From the NCBI GenBank assembly GCA_036365145.1, contig JAEOAD010000040.1, positions 15,041,501-15,105,500 on the forward strand: 64,000 bases of DNA, in the 5' to 3' direction. This DNA comes from Orientallactaga sibirica (Eukaryota > Chordata > Mammalia > Rodentia > Dipodidae). The translations under genes were made by a program, and so were the position numbers. Of this stretch, positions 42,935 to 54,124 are shown in pieces. Each line of letters begins with the position of its first letter. Position 1 is the first letter of the stretch. The notes below the pieces were generated by a model, which was not told the origin of the DNA, searched no databases, and was given only the letters and a program-made list of their open reading frames with translations.

Positions 42935-43149
42935 TAAAAGGTTGGTTATTTATTTGCAAGCAGAGAAAGACAGAGAGGGGGAGAGAGAGAATGAGAATGG
43001 GCACACCAGGGCCTCTAGCCACTCCAAATGAACTCCAGATACAGGCACCACTTTGTGCATCTGGCTTTATGTAGGTGCTGGGGAATCAAACCTGGGTAGT
43101 TAAGCTATGGAGGCAAGCACCTTAACTGCTGAGCAATCTTTCCAGCCCC
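42935..43149 (-). mobile_element. DIP-like SINE, 13-bp TSD
   Basis: Antisense copy between AGTTCTTCATTTT at 42922-42934 and 43150-43162. The same 'agttcttc' also precedes the B1, so this target word was used twice. Confidence 0.93.
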
Positions 43150-43216
43150 AGTTCTTCATTTTATACCTTCTCCCCTCTAGAGGCAATAGCTTCTGTTTCT
43201 TATGCCTAGATTACTT

Positions 43217-43462
43217 TCTTTTTTATCTTTTTTATTTTCTATTTAAGAAAGAGAGAGGAAGAGGCAGAGAGAGAATGGGCACGCCAGGGCCTTTTCAGCC
43301 ACTGTGAACAAACTCCAGATGTGTGCGCCCCCTTGTGGTCATGTGCGACATTGCGTGCTTGCGTCACTTTTGCTCCTGGCTATATGAGGGACCTGGAGAT
43401 TCCAACAAGCGTTCTTAGGCTTCCCAGACAGGTGCCTTAACCGCTAAGCCATCTCTCCAGCC
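43217..43462 (-). mobile_element. DIP-like SINE, long variant, 11-bp TSD
   Basis: Antisense copy with the extra block ('gtcatgtgcgacattgcgtg'). CTAGATTACTT flanks it at 43206-43216 and 43463-43473. Confidence 0.93.
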
Positions 43463-43473
43463 CTAGATTACTT

Positions 43474-44576
43474 ATTTTTCTTTTAGTAATTAACTACCCT
43501 TTCATAGCTAATCATCTGTGTATTATATTTCCTCCTTTCCCATGTGTATCTGTTTCTGGGTACAGAGCTGACATCATGAGTGCTCCTGGAAGACAGACCC
43601 TCAAACAGGTTAGATATGAGGGGATTCGTAGCTATTGGCTTAAGTGCAGTGATGAATCCCTTCCCAACAATACTAGCATCCAAATGGATACTAATATTCC
43701 ATGGCGTGCAATAGCTTTGCCGTTAATCACGCTAGGGGAAGTGGGCTAAATTATGAACACAAGCAAGTGCCCCTTAGTGCTGCCCTGGGGCGTTGGATGG
43801 ATCTTCAGGAGTGGGTCTTCTGAAGCATGTTTAGAAAGCACGTGACAAGCTAAGATCTCTCGTTCTCTATCCAAGTCATGTTATGAGCATCGGGACTTTC
43901 CATGGCTGAACTGAAAGAATTTTTTTTTTTTTTTTGCTATGACCACAGGCCGTTGTTAAAACCGAAGCACGGAATTTAATTGGGAGTCTTGTCGAATCAG
44001 TGTTGGCTGAGTTCACAGCCTTACTGAGTTTCTTGTGTAAAAGTTAGGCAACTGAAGTGAAAGAATAAGATGCAGCATCACTCCAGCCCTCCCTTTTGTC
44101 CTTTCCGCGTGGAAGAAACCAGCCTTCCCTTGATTCAGAACCCCACGGTAACTTTCCCTAGGTAAGATGGCTTGCGGGGAGTTACTGTGTTCCCCAAGGC
44201 CCACGACAGTGTCCTTTTGTTGCAACTAGACCATTGACTGGGTTCAAATCACATGCGCTGAGTCTCAAGAGCACCCTGTGACCCGGAAGGAAATAGTTAT
44301 ATATATTGCAAGACTTTGCAAATATGTTGGCAGCAACGTGAAGAATATGCCTTCTCTTTGAAGCACAATGAAGGGTCCTTTGTAAACAAACACGGCTCGT
44401 TTTACAGAAGATCACTTTGATAGTGACCATGAGCGTAACATAACAAGCCTACAATGTTTGACATGGAGTTGAGCGAGTACATGACTGAACGCAGGGAACA
44501 CAGAACACAGAGTCCAGAAAACTATCTGCACATGAACAAGAATTTGATTGACAGAGACAAGGAAGTGGCTGTGTTG
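43474..44576. other. Repeat-poor block
   Basis: 1.1 kb with no recognised repeat and only a poly-T at 43920-43936. Opposing short frames, none with a domain. Confidence 0.4.
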
Positions 44577-44932
44577 CTCAACTTTCTGTCACTGTGACAA
44601 GATACAAGAGATAATCAGTGTAAAGGAGCAGAGGCTTGTTTTGGCTCAGCGGTTCAGAGGCTTCAGTCCACAATGACTTGGCGCTGAGGCCGCAGAGCAC
44701 GCCACGGCAGGAGTATATGAAAAGGCAGTGCGCCACGTGGTGACTGAGAAAACAGACAGAGAGGCCAAGGTCCCAATCTCCTCCTGAACACATTCCCCCA
44801 AGGGCCTAGTTTCTTCCAAAGAGTTCCTAGCTCTTCAAGATTCCACCATCTCCCAATTGTGACGAAAGGTGGTGACCAAGTCTTTTTGACACATGGAGGA
44901 CATTGCAGACCCAAACTATAGCAGCAACAAAT
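44577..44932 (-). mobile_element. MaLR-type LTR, antisense
   Basis: 'ctgtcactgtgacaagatac', 'ggcttgttttggctcagcgg' and 'ccaccatctcccaattgtga' are the complement of a rodent MaLR LTR, and it ends at 'aaactatagcagc'. Better preserved than 4594-4935. Confidence 0.65.
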
Positions 44933-45044
44933 ATATCAAGAACTGGGCAGTGTTGCAAAAGTAGGTGAGCAATGTGAAGGGGAAAAACACAAGGGTAGGA
45001 AGAGAGATCAAGTGCTAAATCCCTGTATCATACCCGATCTAAAA

Positions 45045-45405
45045 CAAATTCAATTTTCATCCACTATTTGCAACATTTAAAAAATCCTAAAATAGGGCTG
45101 GAGAGATGGCTTAGCAGTTAAGGCGCCTGCCTGCTAAGCCTTAAGAATGCCGGTTCCAATCTCCAGATCCCACGTTTAGCCAGATGCAAAGTGATGCAAG
45201 GGCGCAATGCCGTACGTGCCCACAAGGGGGGCGCACACATCTGGATTTCGTTCACAGCACCTGAGAGACTGCTGGCACGCCCATTTTCTATCTGTCTCCC
45301 TCTCCCTCTCTCTCTGTCTCTCTCTCCAAAAAATAAAAAATAAAAATAAATAAAAAATCCTAAAATAAATTAGATTTTCATCCACTATTTGCAACATAAA
45401 AAAAT
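45045..45405. repeat. Short tandem duplication split by a SINE
   Basis: 'tttcatccactatttgcaac' occurs at about 45056-45075 and again near 45376-45395, each followed by an A-rich 'aaaatcc'. Without the SINE between them the two copies are about 48 bp apart. Confidence 0.85.
45095..45351 (+). mobile_element. DIP-like SINE, long variant, perfect 16-bp TSD
   Basis: Sense long-variant copy ('gcaagggcgcaatgccgtac') between AAAAAATCCTAAAATA at 45079-45094 and 45352-45367. Confidence 0.93.
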
Positions 45406-45502
45406 CCATGAAAGCATCAAAATGAAGGTAATGTTTTCTTTCCTTGGAGTGGTAGAGGCTTTTTGTTCAAAGTGTGACATAAAATTTTCAAAAAGCTGTA
45501 AA

Positions 45503-45723
45503 AGGGTTGGAGAAATGGCTTAGCAGTTAAGAGCTTGCCTATGAAGCTAAGGCTTGATTCTCCAGGACCCACATAAGCCAGATGCACAAGGTGGCACATG
45601 CATCTGGAGTTCGTTTACAGTGGCTGGAGGCCCTGATATGCTCATTCTCTCTCTCTGCCTCTTTCTCTCTCTGCCTGTCTGTCGCTCTCAAATAAATAAG
45701 ATAAAAATTTTTTAAAAACACTT
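45503..45723 (+). mobile_element. DIP-like SINE, 13-bp TSD
   Basis: Sense copy between AAAAAGCTGTAAA and AAAAAACTGTAAA. It sits inside the old L1 that continues downstream. Confidence 0.93.
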
Positions 45724-46345
45724 AAAAAACTGTAAAGAATACACTGATAAACTGGATGATATAAAATTTAAAATAGCAAAAGCAACAGGACACCATGACA
45801 AACAGCAGACTGGGAAATATAACTGCCACTTGTAGTTTAGGCAAAATGTAATTTACAAAGAACTACATCGACTGAAAAGAAAGACAAAAATAAGGTAGAA
45901 AGTGGGACAAAAGATAAAAGCAGTTGGCTCACAGTCAGAGAAGTCTAAGTGCCTGTTTGTGGCATAAATGGGTGTTTAGTCTATTTTGAATTCAACAATA
46001 ACTTGGGATCAGTACACAGAAAATACTGTGACGGTGGCTGAAACCCCACTCTGATGAGGGTGTTGGGCAAGTGAAACCAAACCACACTTGGTTGGAGAAA
46101 AAAGGACTTAACCTTTAAAAGTCTAATCAAATCTATGACGATTGAACATGTGTATTTCCTTGGACCCAGCACTACAATATTTATAAGATGGGCTCACACA
46201 AGGTATTTGAACAAGTTGCTTATTGCTGGAACACTGACATTAGTGGGGAAATGCTGGGAAACATAATGATATCAATTTTAGAGAACTGGTTAAACTCCTT
46301 AAAGTACGAATTAAACAAACTCTCACATCTACTGGTGAAACATGT
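45724..46345 (+). mobile_element. Ancient L1M/HAL1-type 3' region
   Basis: 'gataaactggatgatataaa', 'ttacaaagaactacatcgac', 'cttggacccagcactacaat', 'ttgcttattgctggaacact' and 'ttagagaactggttaaactc' follow the 3' region of old mammalian L1. Heavily mutated, no frame. Confidence 0.7.
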
Positions 46346-46365
46346 CAAAGCCACTTAATTTAACC

Positions 46366-46497
46366 TTTTTTTGTTTGTTTGTTTTGGTTTTGATTTTTCA
46401 AGTTAGAGTCTTGCTCTAGCCCAGGTTGACCTGGAATTTACTACGTAGTCTCAGGCTGGCCTCGAAATCACGGCAATCCTCCTACCTCTGCCTTCCC
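46366..46497 (-). mobile_element. B1 SINE, 5'-truncated
   Basis: Antisense B1 with (GTTT) tail units. It stops at 'acctctgccttcccag', so about 30 bp of its 5' end is missing. Confidence 0.88.
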
Positions 46498-46504
46498 AGA
46501 TGAA

Positions 46505-46672
46505 TCTTTGGGTTTTTGAGATAGTCTTGCCATGAAGCCAGGAATCCACCTGCCTCGGCCTCCCAGGTGTATGCCGTCATACGTGGCATTTTTATGTGGG
46601 TAATGTAAATTAACCGATTTTCCTCATGCTTGTGAAGCAAACACTTTACTAACGGAGCTATTTCCCCAGCCT
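46505..46672 (-). mobile_element. B4-type SINE, antisense
   Basis: B1-like 'cctcggcctcccaggtgtat' followed by an ID-like end 'gcaaacactttactaacgg' and 'gctatttccccagcc'. Confidence 0.6.
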
Positions 46673-46707
46673 CTTCATTTTCATTTAGTATACTTCTAAG
46701 CTGATTA

Positions 46708-46892
46708 ACTATTTTTATATTTATTGGAGAGAACAAGAGTAGGTGTTCCAGGGTCTCCTACCACTGCAAACGAACTCCAGACACATGCACCACTTTGTGC
46801 AACTTGGCTTTGTGTGGATACTGAGGAACTGAACCTAGGCCGTCAGCGTTGCAAGCAAGCCCCTTTAACCACTGAGCATCACCTCCCCGGCC
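46708..46892 (-). mobile_element. DIP-like SINE, old
   Basis: Antisense diverged copy with a shortened GA tract. Confidence 0.85.
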
Positions 46893-47640
46893 CGTGTTGA
46901 ACTGTTTAAAATGAGAATTTATCCATTTCTGTTCTTAATTCCGCCTCGATCTCACAGTAGGATCACGGGCACATCCACCTCTCTGAAACACAGTGTCTCT
47001 GTCTGTGGGGGTGAAGCTACAGATTCCAGGTCTTGACCTTTGCCTGTGCGGCAGCACCAAACCCCTCCCTCCCTCCCAGCCTGGTTGCTGCCTTATATGG
47101 GAACCCCCACCCCCCCCCCGGCACAGGGCGCATCTCTCACACCAAGGTGTTTCTGATACTGATGGCCAGCAGAGGGCTTTTATTCTGCCTCCCTCTGCTC
47201 CATTTCGGGTGCTATCAGCCATGCTTCATCACAGGCTGGCCTCTCTTATCTAAATGGCCTGAGAAACAGATGCTCAACCACCCCAGGAGCTGTCCCTGTC
47301 TAAGTTCCAGTGGGTGGCTTCAAACAGTCTTGTCACCCAACACCTGAGTGACTGCTGAATTGAGCCATGAGACAGTGCAGGCTTGCACACCTGTCTGTGG
47401 AAGGACCATAGCCACCTGGATACACAGGACATAACGACATGAACATGATATCAAGTGTGCATATGCACATGCGTGGGCATAGACTACTTTTCACCAGTCT
47501 TTTTCTTTACCGGCCAGCATGTTGGATGCTGTATGTGAGTTACATCACCTGTCACTCTGATAAGCCCAAAAGCTATGTGCTGCCAACTCCACTTCACGGA
47601 ACAGGGAGACTGAAAAAGCAATTTGTGATCATGTGTACAA
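46893..47640. other. Repeat-poor, C-rich interval
   Basis: It contains a poly-C at 47110-47120. Overlapping plus frames (46993-47347) and a minus frame (46935-47222) cover the same DNA in different frames. No domain is recognised. Confidence 0.4.
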
Positions 47641-47770
47641 GAGGCCAGGTTACTTTGAAGTGGTTCTATCGGCGGTGGATTTGGGTGGGCTGCGGGTGGA
47701 GTTCATTTGGCAGAGCACTTTTCTATTGTGTGAGAGGATCTGGGTTCAATCCCTAGCACTGGACAAAAAG
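47641..47770 (+). mobile_element. ID-type SINE, diverged
   Basis: 'tggagttcatttggcagagc' with 'gatctgggttcaatccctag' and 'cactggacaaaaagg', as in rodent ID elements. Confidence 0.65.
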
Positions 47771-48714
47771 GCTGAGTTAAATGCTTTTCACAAAAGCTTT
47801 CCTCATTTCAAGAAAACATCCTATTTGCTGGCGAGGGCCACCCAGCACACCAGTGAGTGTTGGAAATGGAAGAAATTCCTTGCCAATCTCCTCTCAGTTC
47901 TTCCCTAGTCTCCAGTGCCCACTCAATGACCAGTGGAATTATTTTCATTCTCTCTCTTGCCCAAATATTTGCTAAAGTTCATAAAAACCTGCCCGTGGTC
48001 AGATTTGCCCAGTAGAGCCAACACAGGAGATGGGCGCAAAGCAAATATTGGCGCGTTGTGTAAATGTGGTTGGAGCCCGTGTCAGAAGTTTGCGCACATC
48101 TCCCATCAATTTTGCTGGTGCACACACTCTGGGAGGCAACGCAACGCAACTTGAAATATGGGGCTGGGAAATCACTTCGCTGAAGCTCATTCTTCAGTGA
48201 CAAGTTCTACCTTATCTCCAGCGCCTTCGTTCCTAAAATTATAAGCATATGTTCCCATCTGCTGTGGAAAATAAATTTGTCGAGACAAGAAGCTTGGCAT
48301 GGCGCAGGGCACCGTGCAAAAACAGGAAACCATGGCAAACGCTTCCATATTTCTTCAGGAGACAAATTATTCTGATCTTTTCACTTGGAACCAACTCTGG
48401 AAGTTAGTATTTTATTTCCTAGACCTATAAAAGCCTAATTGGTGCCCATATGTCAGACAGTGATATTTCTTCTAGCTCTTTAAGTCCACTGCAAGATTAG
48501 ATGAAGCCTGGCTGGTCACCAAGTTCTCCACAGACTGCAGTGCCTACATGTGGCAACACGTGGGATGTTACTTCTATGTAACATCAAACCCCACCCGGCC
48601 TTTGCCTGCTTCCCGACAATGCATTCATCCAAATTGCTTCCTTGTGAGCCTAAAGATTACCCTTGGCCTTTAATACTTTTGTAATATCCCAGAAGAATGT
48701 ATATATAAGCTTTT
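47771..48714. other. Repeat-poor block with CpG-bearing core
   Basis: 47985-48600 keeps an unusual number of CpGs for this region (TTGGCGCGTTG, TTTGCGCAC, CAACGCAACGCAAC) and has E-box/bHLH-type words (CATATGTTCCCATCTGCTG, CAACACGTGGG). Regulatory-element candidate. No frame extends through it. Confidence 0.45.
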
Positions 48715-48727
48715 AAAGAGGACACAA

Positions 48728-48924
48728 GGGCTGGAGGAATGGCTCAGTGGTTAAGCACTTGCCCACAAAGCCTAGGACCCAGGTTTGATTCCCCAGTATC
48801 CATGTAAAGCCAGATGCTCTAGGTGGTGCACGCATCTGGGGTTTGTTTGTGGTGGCTAGAGGCCCTGAGACACCCATTCTCTCTCTAGCTCTGCCCCCCC
48901 CAAATAAATAAATTAATTAAAAAA
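48728..48924 (+). mobile_element. DIP-like SINE, 13-bp TSD
   Basis: Sense copy between AAGAGGACACAAG (48715-48727) and AAGAAGACACAAG. The CT tract has shrunk and ends in a C-run. Confidence 0.92.
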
Positions 48925-49029
48925 GAAGACACAAGAAGAGACTTCATCATTATTTAATGCAAATAAATAATAAATAACTTAATGCAAAAAAAAACTTCTC
49001 TAGAAAAACGCAATGGTCTGCATGCATGT

Positions 49030-49164
49030 ATTGTCCTCAAATTCATATGCGGAAATCATTTCTCCTAAGGTGAAGGTATTAAGAGGTAAAGCTATTGGGA
49101 ACTATTTAAATCCTGAGGGTGGAAGTCTCATGAAGGGGTTTAGTGTTCTTATAATAGAGTCCTC
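49030..49164 (+). mobile_element. MLT1/MST-type LTR fragment
   Basis: 'tcctcaaattcatatgcgga', 'ggtattaagaggtaaagcta' and 'tgttcttataatagagtcct' follow the 5' part of an old MaLR LTR. Confidence 0.65.
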
Positions 49165-49270
49165 AGCCAGGCATAGTGGACACACTTGCAAAACCCAGGA
49201 CTTGGGGGACTGAGGCGTGAGGATCGAGTTTGAGACTATCCTGGCTACATGAGGAACATAAACAGGACCT
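49165..49270 (+). mobile_element. Old B1, sense
   Basis: 'gccaggcatagtggacacac' to 'ctggctacatgaggaac'. Strongly diverged. Confidence 0.65.
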
Positions 49271-49497
49271 GACAGAGCTACCCACCCAGCCCTTCCACCA
49301 TTTGGGGACCCAGCTAAGGTAAGGGTCTATGCAGCAGGGGACAAACCCTCCTCAGTACTGAGTTTACCAATACCTGGATTTTGGACTTCTGAGCCCCGGG
49401 GTTTTCTGCTTCTTTGCCTCACTGTGTCCCCAGCACCTGAGACAAGCCAGTCACATGCTTTGCGCTCAATAAATTCGGGTTGAATCAAAAGGTAAGT
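49271..49497. other. Interval with MIR-like end
   Basis: 49425-49490 ('tgtccccagcacctgagaca', 'gcgctcaataaattcgggtt') is a typical MIR/L2 3' end. Confidence 0.5.
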
Positions 49498-49672
49498 GAG
49501 CCAGTTGTGGTGGCGCACACCATGAATTCCAGCACTAGGGAGGCAGAGGTAGGAGCATAGGGGTGAGTTCAAGGCCATCCTGAGACTACATAGTGAATTC
49601 CAGGTCAGCCTGGGCTAGAGTGAGACCCTGCCTCGGAAAACAAAACACCACCACCACCACCAAAAAAAAAAG
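49498..49672 (+). mobile_element. B1 SINE with (CCA)n in tail
   Basis: Sense B1 from 'gccagttgtggtggcgcac'. The tail contains (ACC)n then poly-A. Confidence 0.92.
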
Positions 49673-49720
49673 ATATAAGAGTAACCTTTTGTTTTAAAAA
49701 TGAAATATGCTTATTAAAAT

Positions 49721-49943
49721 ATTAATTTAATTTAATTTAATTTATTTGAGAGATAAAGAAAGAGGGAAAGAGAGAGAGAGCAAGCGGGAGAGAGAGAGAA
49801 TGGGCATACACCAGGGCCTTTAGCCACTGCAAATGAACTCCAGGCGCATGTGCCACCTTGTGCACCTGGCTTATGGGGAATTGAATCTGGGTCCTTAGGC
49901 TTTGCAGGCAAGTGCCTTAACTGCTAAGCCATCTCTCTAGCCC
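49721..49943 (-). mobile_element. DIP-like SINE
   Basis: Antisense copy with (TTTAA)n tail units. It has lost part of the body ('cttatggggaattg'). Confidence 0.92.
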
Positions 49944-50404
49944 TTTATTATAAAATATTTGAGCAATAAGACTGAAGAAAAGAATTGTTTTTATAATAAT
50001 GAGAGGTGAGTGATATTTCATGACTTCCTAAGTAGATATATCAAAGGCAAGATTTCCTGCCCCCAATATATGTATGCAATGTGAATTGAATTACTTTAAC
50101 ACATGGAAGAGTGTCAATTTCTGCTACTGACATCCAGAAATGATTGTGAGGCTTGGGGCAATTTAGCCCTATAGCTTTCTTCCCTCAGTGGCTAAGGGTG
50201 GGAGTCAAGTCTCAAGCTGGCTTCAGTTGTGGTAAGAAAATGTCTTCAGTAGTCATAGATTTTGATCATTAAATGATCAATTTCAGAGGGGAGAGAGGGA
50301 AGTTCCTACACTGATGCTCTCCTAAGGGCTGGCAGCTCTCCCTAGAAGTTGTCATCTGACCCTCCCTCAAGTTCCATTGCCTGAGCTGGGTCACATGCTG
50401 TGGT
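49944..50404. other. Repeat-poor interval
   Basis: No recognised content besides AT-rich unique DNA. Confidence 0.35.
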
Positions 50405-50511
50405 GATGTAAATAAAATGACCCCCATAGGCTCGTGGGTTTTGAATACTTGGTCCCCAACTGGTGGCAATTTGGGGGGAAAAGTTGTGGGGCACTTGAGA
50501 GGTAGAGCCTT
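50405..50511 (+). mobile_element. MaLR-type LTR, 5' part (host)
   Basis: 'gtgggttttgaatacttggt' with 'tggtggcaatttggggg' is the LTR start. It is interrupted at 50512 and resumes at 50861. Confidence 0.75.
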
Positions 50512-50860
50512 TGTTGCAGTCAGGTTTGCATTGCCAGCAGGAAACACCCAACCAAGATCAGCTTATGGGGGGAAAAAGGTTTATTTTGGCTTACAGACTC
50601 AAGGGGAAGCTCCATGATGGCAGGGGAAAATGATGGCATGAGCAGAGGGTGGACATCACCTCCTGGCCAACATCAGATGGACAACAGGAACAGGAGAGTG
50701 TGCCAAACACTGGCAAGAGGAAGCTGGCTATAATACCCATAAGCCTTCTCCCAATAACACACTGCCTCCAGGAGGCTCTAGTTCCCAAATTGCCACCAGC
50801 TGAGGACCAAGCATTCTGAACACATACGTTTATGGGGGACACCTGAATCAAACCACCACG
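50512..50860 (-). mobile_element. MaLR-like LTR of the young group, antisense, inside an older LTR
   Basis: It begins TGTTGCAGTCAGG and ends AATCAAACCACCAC, the complement of the LTR at 18335. It contains the polyadenylation word 'ggtttattttggc' in antisense. The flanking 5-mers do not match well, so the TSD is unclear. Confidence 0.85.
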
Positions 50861-51090
50861 GCACTACTGGAGGGGGTATGTGGCTAGGCGTGGGCTTTAG
50901 AGAAATATAGCTCAGCTCCAAGTCCAGTATGTAGACTACGTTTAATCAGACGTGTGACAAGATAGGACACTCTGTTATCTGTTTTGGGCATGCTTTCTCT
51001 GACATGATGCTCGCTCCCTCATAACTGTAAGCCAAAACAAACTCTTCCATGAACCGTTTCGGGTCAGTTATTTTGTTCCAGCAATGGGAA
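50861..51090 (+). mobile_element. MaLR-type LTR, 3' part (host)
   Basis: Continuation: 'gatgctcgctccctcataac', 'gtaagccaaaacaaactctt', 'ttattttgttccagcaatgg'. Confidence 0.75.
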
Positions 51091-52084
51091 GGGAGCTGCT
51101 CCACATGCCTAGCCTAGATTCTGAGACAGGAAGGTGCCACACTTTGGTTGGCTTTGACATGAGTTGGCCGGGGACAAGAAGAAACGAGATTATCCTCATA
51201 TGGATCAGATGCCCTCCCGGAGCTAGGTTCGAAGGCCCCTGAAGTCCTTGAGAGATGGGTATTTGAATAAATCTGAAGATAGGGTAAGGAAAGGGGCGTT
51301 GCTCAAAAGAAAAGACAAAATATCTTTACAGAAATATGAACATACTCATATGTACTATTTTAAAATAAAACAATGGATTTAATATTGCTTGAATTTAACT
51401 CAAAACAGGAAAATTACTGTTAAGTTGAAGGGAACTCTTGCCCTTTGGTTCAATGTTCTTTAGTAAAGGAGAGATTATTTCCTTTAAATTCCCTCCTGGG
51501 GAAAGAAGGTTAAGAAAAGAAATCATGAAAAATGCTAAGGAGTTGGAGTCATTATTTTTCATAACATGCTTCAGTTTTAGACAGTATTGAATGTCTCATG
51601 GTTATAAAAGATGAGCAACTCTTTAGACGTGCACTTCCCTTCATCTCTCCCTCCCGCACCTCACAAGTTTTTGGCTCAACTTCTCTTTTTACATATTTTT
51701 CATAGTTTATAATATTTGCATTCTATTTTGGAAACATTTCTTCCATAAATTTTCAATATTTTCAGTCCCAGGTTCCAGTGAATTAGATAGCCATGATAAA
51801 TTCTTTAGCCTCTAGCACGTCCATTCCCAACCACTTAATTTCTTCATCTCTAAATTGACTGTGTTTCACCACTGAGTAAGTGTCCTCAGAAAGGACTCCT
51901 GGGTATGCATTCCCAGAATTCTCTTGTGGGTTGGGACACACACTGGACATCTTGAATGAATGAAATGGTGCTGAGTCACACGATTCTCTTGGAAATTTGA
52001 GATGGCACTTCATTACACATTGGCACTGAGTGTGGGTTCTTGTAGTCAGACCTAACTACCTGCTTTTATTTTTTACATCCTATG
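51091..52084. other. Repeat-poor AT-rich block
   Basis: 1 kb with no SINE. A 76-codon minus frame (51783-52013) has no domain I recognise. Confidence 0.4.
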
Positions 52085-52260
52085 ATGAAGGCTTCCTTCC
52101 TTCCTCCCTCCCTTGCTTCCTTCCCTCCCTCCTCTTCCTTCTGCCCTTTCCTCACTCCCTTCATCCTTCCTTCCTTCCTTCTTTCCTTCCTTCCTTCCTT
52201 CCTTCCTTTCTTCCCTCCTTTTCTTTCTTTTTCTCTCTCATTCATTTCCTTCCTTTCTTG
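52085..52260. repeat. (CCTT)n-rich polypyrimidine tract
   Basis: About 175 bp of nearly pure C/T on plus, with a CCTT core at 52168-52209. The Pro/Ser/Phe-rich frames here are just this tract. Confidence 0.93.
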
Positions 52261-52649
52261 ATCATTTAGTGTCTGTTTCTCTTGGCTTGAGGTACACTCT
52301 TGCAGTCTGCAGTTTCATTTGTGAGAGCGATTTTCTTGTTTTATTTCTTTTGCCAATCAGTTCAAACTTAGAAACTGCCAACGTAAAAGGATTTTATTTG
52401 GGGATCTTAGGAATTGCAGTTTAGTAGATCTGGGTTCAGAGAGCTTGGCATCAGTGTTCTAAAGAAGGCAGCGAGCGTGGGAGCTTATATTAGCAAACTG
52501 AACTGATTTATCACAAAGCAGTAAACTTCATTCCTTTGTAGAAGACTTCTCTGAAATGTTGAGAAATAAGAGGGGCTGGTGAGGATAGAAGGTAAAGAAA
52601 ATGTAAAGGCAGACTAGAAATGTCTATGAAACAAGAGTCCAATAATTCT
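52261..52649. other. Repeat-poor interval
   Basis: Nothing recognised. Confidence 0.35.
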
Positions 52650-52687
52650 TTTTTAAAATATTTTTTATTTCACTCTTTTTAAAAAAG

Positions 52688-52726
<39 letters not shown>

Positions 52727-52896
52727 TTTGACAGAGAGAGAGAGATGATAGGCATGCCAGGGCCTCTAGCCACTGCAAATGAACTCCAGATGCATGCACA
52801 CCCTTGTGCATCTGGCTAACGTGGGTCCTGGGGAATCGAACCTGGGTCCTTAGGATTCACAGGCAAGCCTTAACTGCTAAGTCATCTCTCCAGTCC
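52650..52896 (-). mobile_element. DIP-like SINE with expanded (TTTA)n tail
   Basis: Antisense copy whose tail holds about 10 ATTT units at 52688-52730. The flanking words 'aataattctt' and 'attaattctt' may be its TSD. Confidence 0.92.
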
Positions 52897-53213
52897 TCTA
52901 TTAATTCTTGATATGCATCACAATGTCATTTCATGGACATATTAGATGCTTTCAAAGGGGATGGTGACCAAGGTTTGGGTTCCAGGAAGCGTCTTGAGAT
53001 GTGTGCCAATCCTGTCCCCTTAATGGCCTCTGGACTCTATGGTAGACAGCTTTTCAGTGTATTGCTTTCATCATCATTTTCTTTTTTGTTTTCGTATTTT
53101 GCATAGTTAGTCTGTCCTAGCTATAGGTTCTCTATGTTGCCAACCGTCAGTAGACTCCAAATGCTTTGTGATTTTCTCATGCAGTCACTGCGTTTATCTC
53201 AAAGCATTTTTCT

Positions 53214-53430
53214 TTTTTTTTTAAATATATTTTATTTATTTATTTGAGAGAGAGAAAGAGAGGGAGGGAGGGAGAGAATGGGCCCACCAGGGCCTCCAGA
53301 CACTGCAAATGAACTCCAGACACATGTGCCACCATGTACATCTGTCTTATGTGGGACCTGGATAATCAAACTGGGATCTTCTGGCTTTGTAGGCAAACGC
53401 CTTAACTGCTAAGCCATCTTCTTCAGCTCC
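53214..53430 (-). mobile_element. DIP-like SINE, perfect 15-bp TSD
   Basis: Antisense copy between TCAAAGCATTTTTCT at 53199-53213 and 53431-53445. Confidence 0.93.
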
Positions 53431-53445
53431 TCAAAGCATTTTTCT

Positions 53446-53847
53446 ATATCTGTGGTTTTTATCTTCAGCTGTGTCTATTCTGTTATTTTTACTAGCTTTA
53501 TTTAACTGTTTCCTAATTGTGTTATTTTGGTCTTTAATGGATAGATTGCTACATGACTGAAATGTCCTTTTTTTTTTTTTTCTTCAGATCATTCCCCTGT
53601 TTCATTTCCACTCTGGGCCTCAGATCAATAACTTTGTATTCTTATTAACTTGTTCTAGAACTCAAAGCGCTTCAAGGAAACAACACACCCTTACTTTGCT
53701 TCTTACAAAATTTCAAGGTTTGGATGGAAGTTCTCAAAGTTTTGGGGTTTTGGCAACTTAAGGATTCCAAGGTTGAGCACAGGAATTATATTCTTGGGAT
53801 GGGAAGGTGGATCTGTGGTTAAAAGAGCTTGCTTAAAGCTGGTGCTG
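53446..53847. other. Repeat-poor interval
   Basis: T-rich unique DNA with a poly-T at 53569-53582. Confidence 0.35.
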
Positions 53848-53859
53848 AACTTTGAAGTT

Positions 53860-54078
53860 GGGTTGGAGAAAAGGCTTTGCAGATAAGGCACTTGCCTGCA
53901 AAGCCTTACAACTCGAGTTTGATTCCCCAGGACCCACATAAAGCCAGATGCACAAAGTGGCACATGCATCTGGAGTTCGCTTGCAGCAGCTGGAGGCCCT
54001 GGCATGCCCATTCTCTCTGTCTGTCTCTCTTCTCTCTATCTCTCTCTCTGCTTGCAAATAAATCAATAATTTTTTTAA
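53860..54078 (+). mobile_element. DIP-like SINE
   Basis: Sense copy. 'aactttga' occurs before it (about 53848) and at its end. Confidence 0.9.
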
Positions 54079-54124
54079 AACTTTGACGTATATAGTCCAA
54101 ACATTATTATTATTATCATTCTTT

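Noticed and set aside
46935..47347. C-rich interval as a CpG-island promoter with first exon
   Set aside because: Too few CpGs and the C-richness is mostly homopolymer. Three frames cover the same DNA without a domain.
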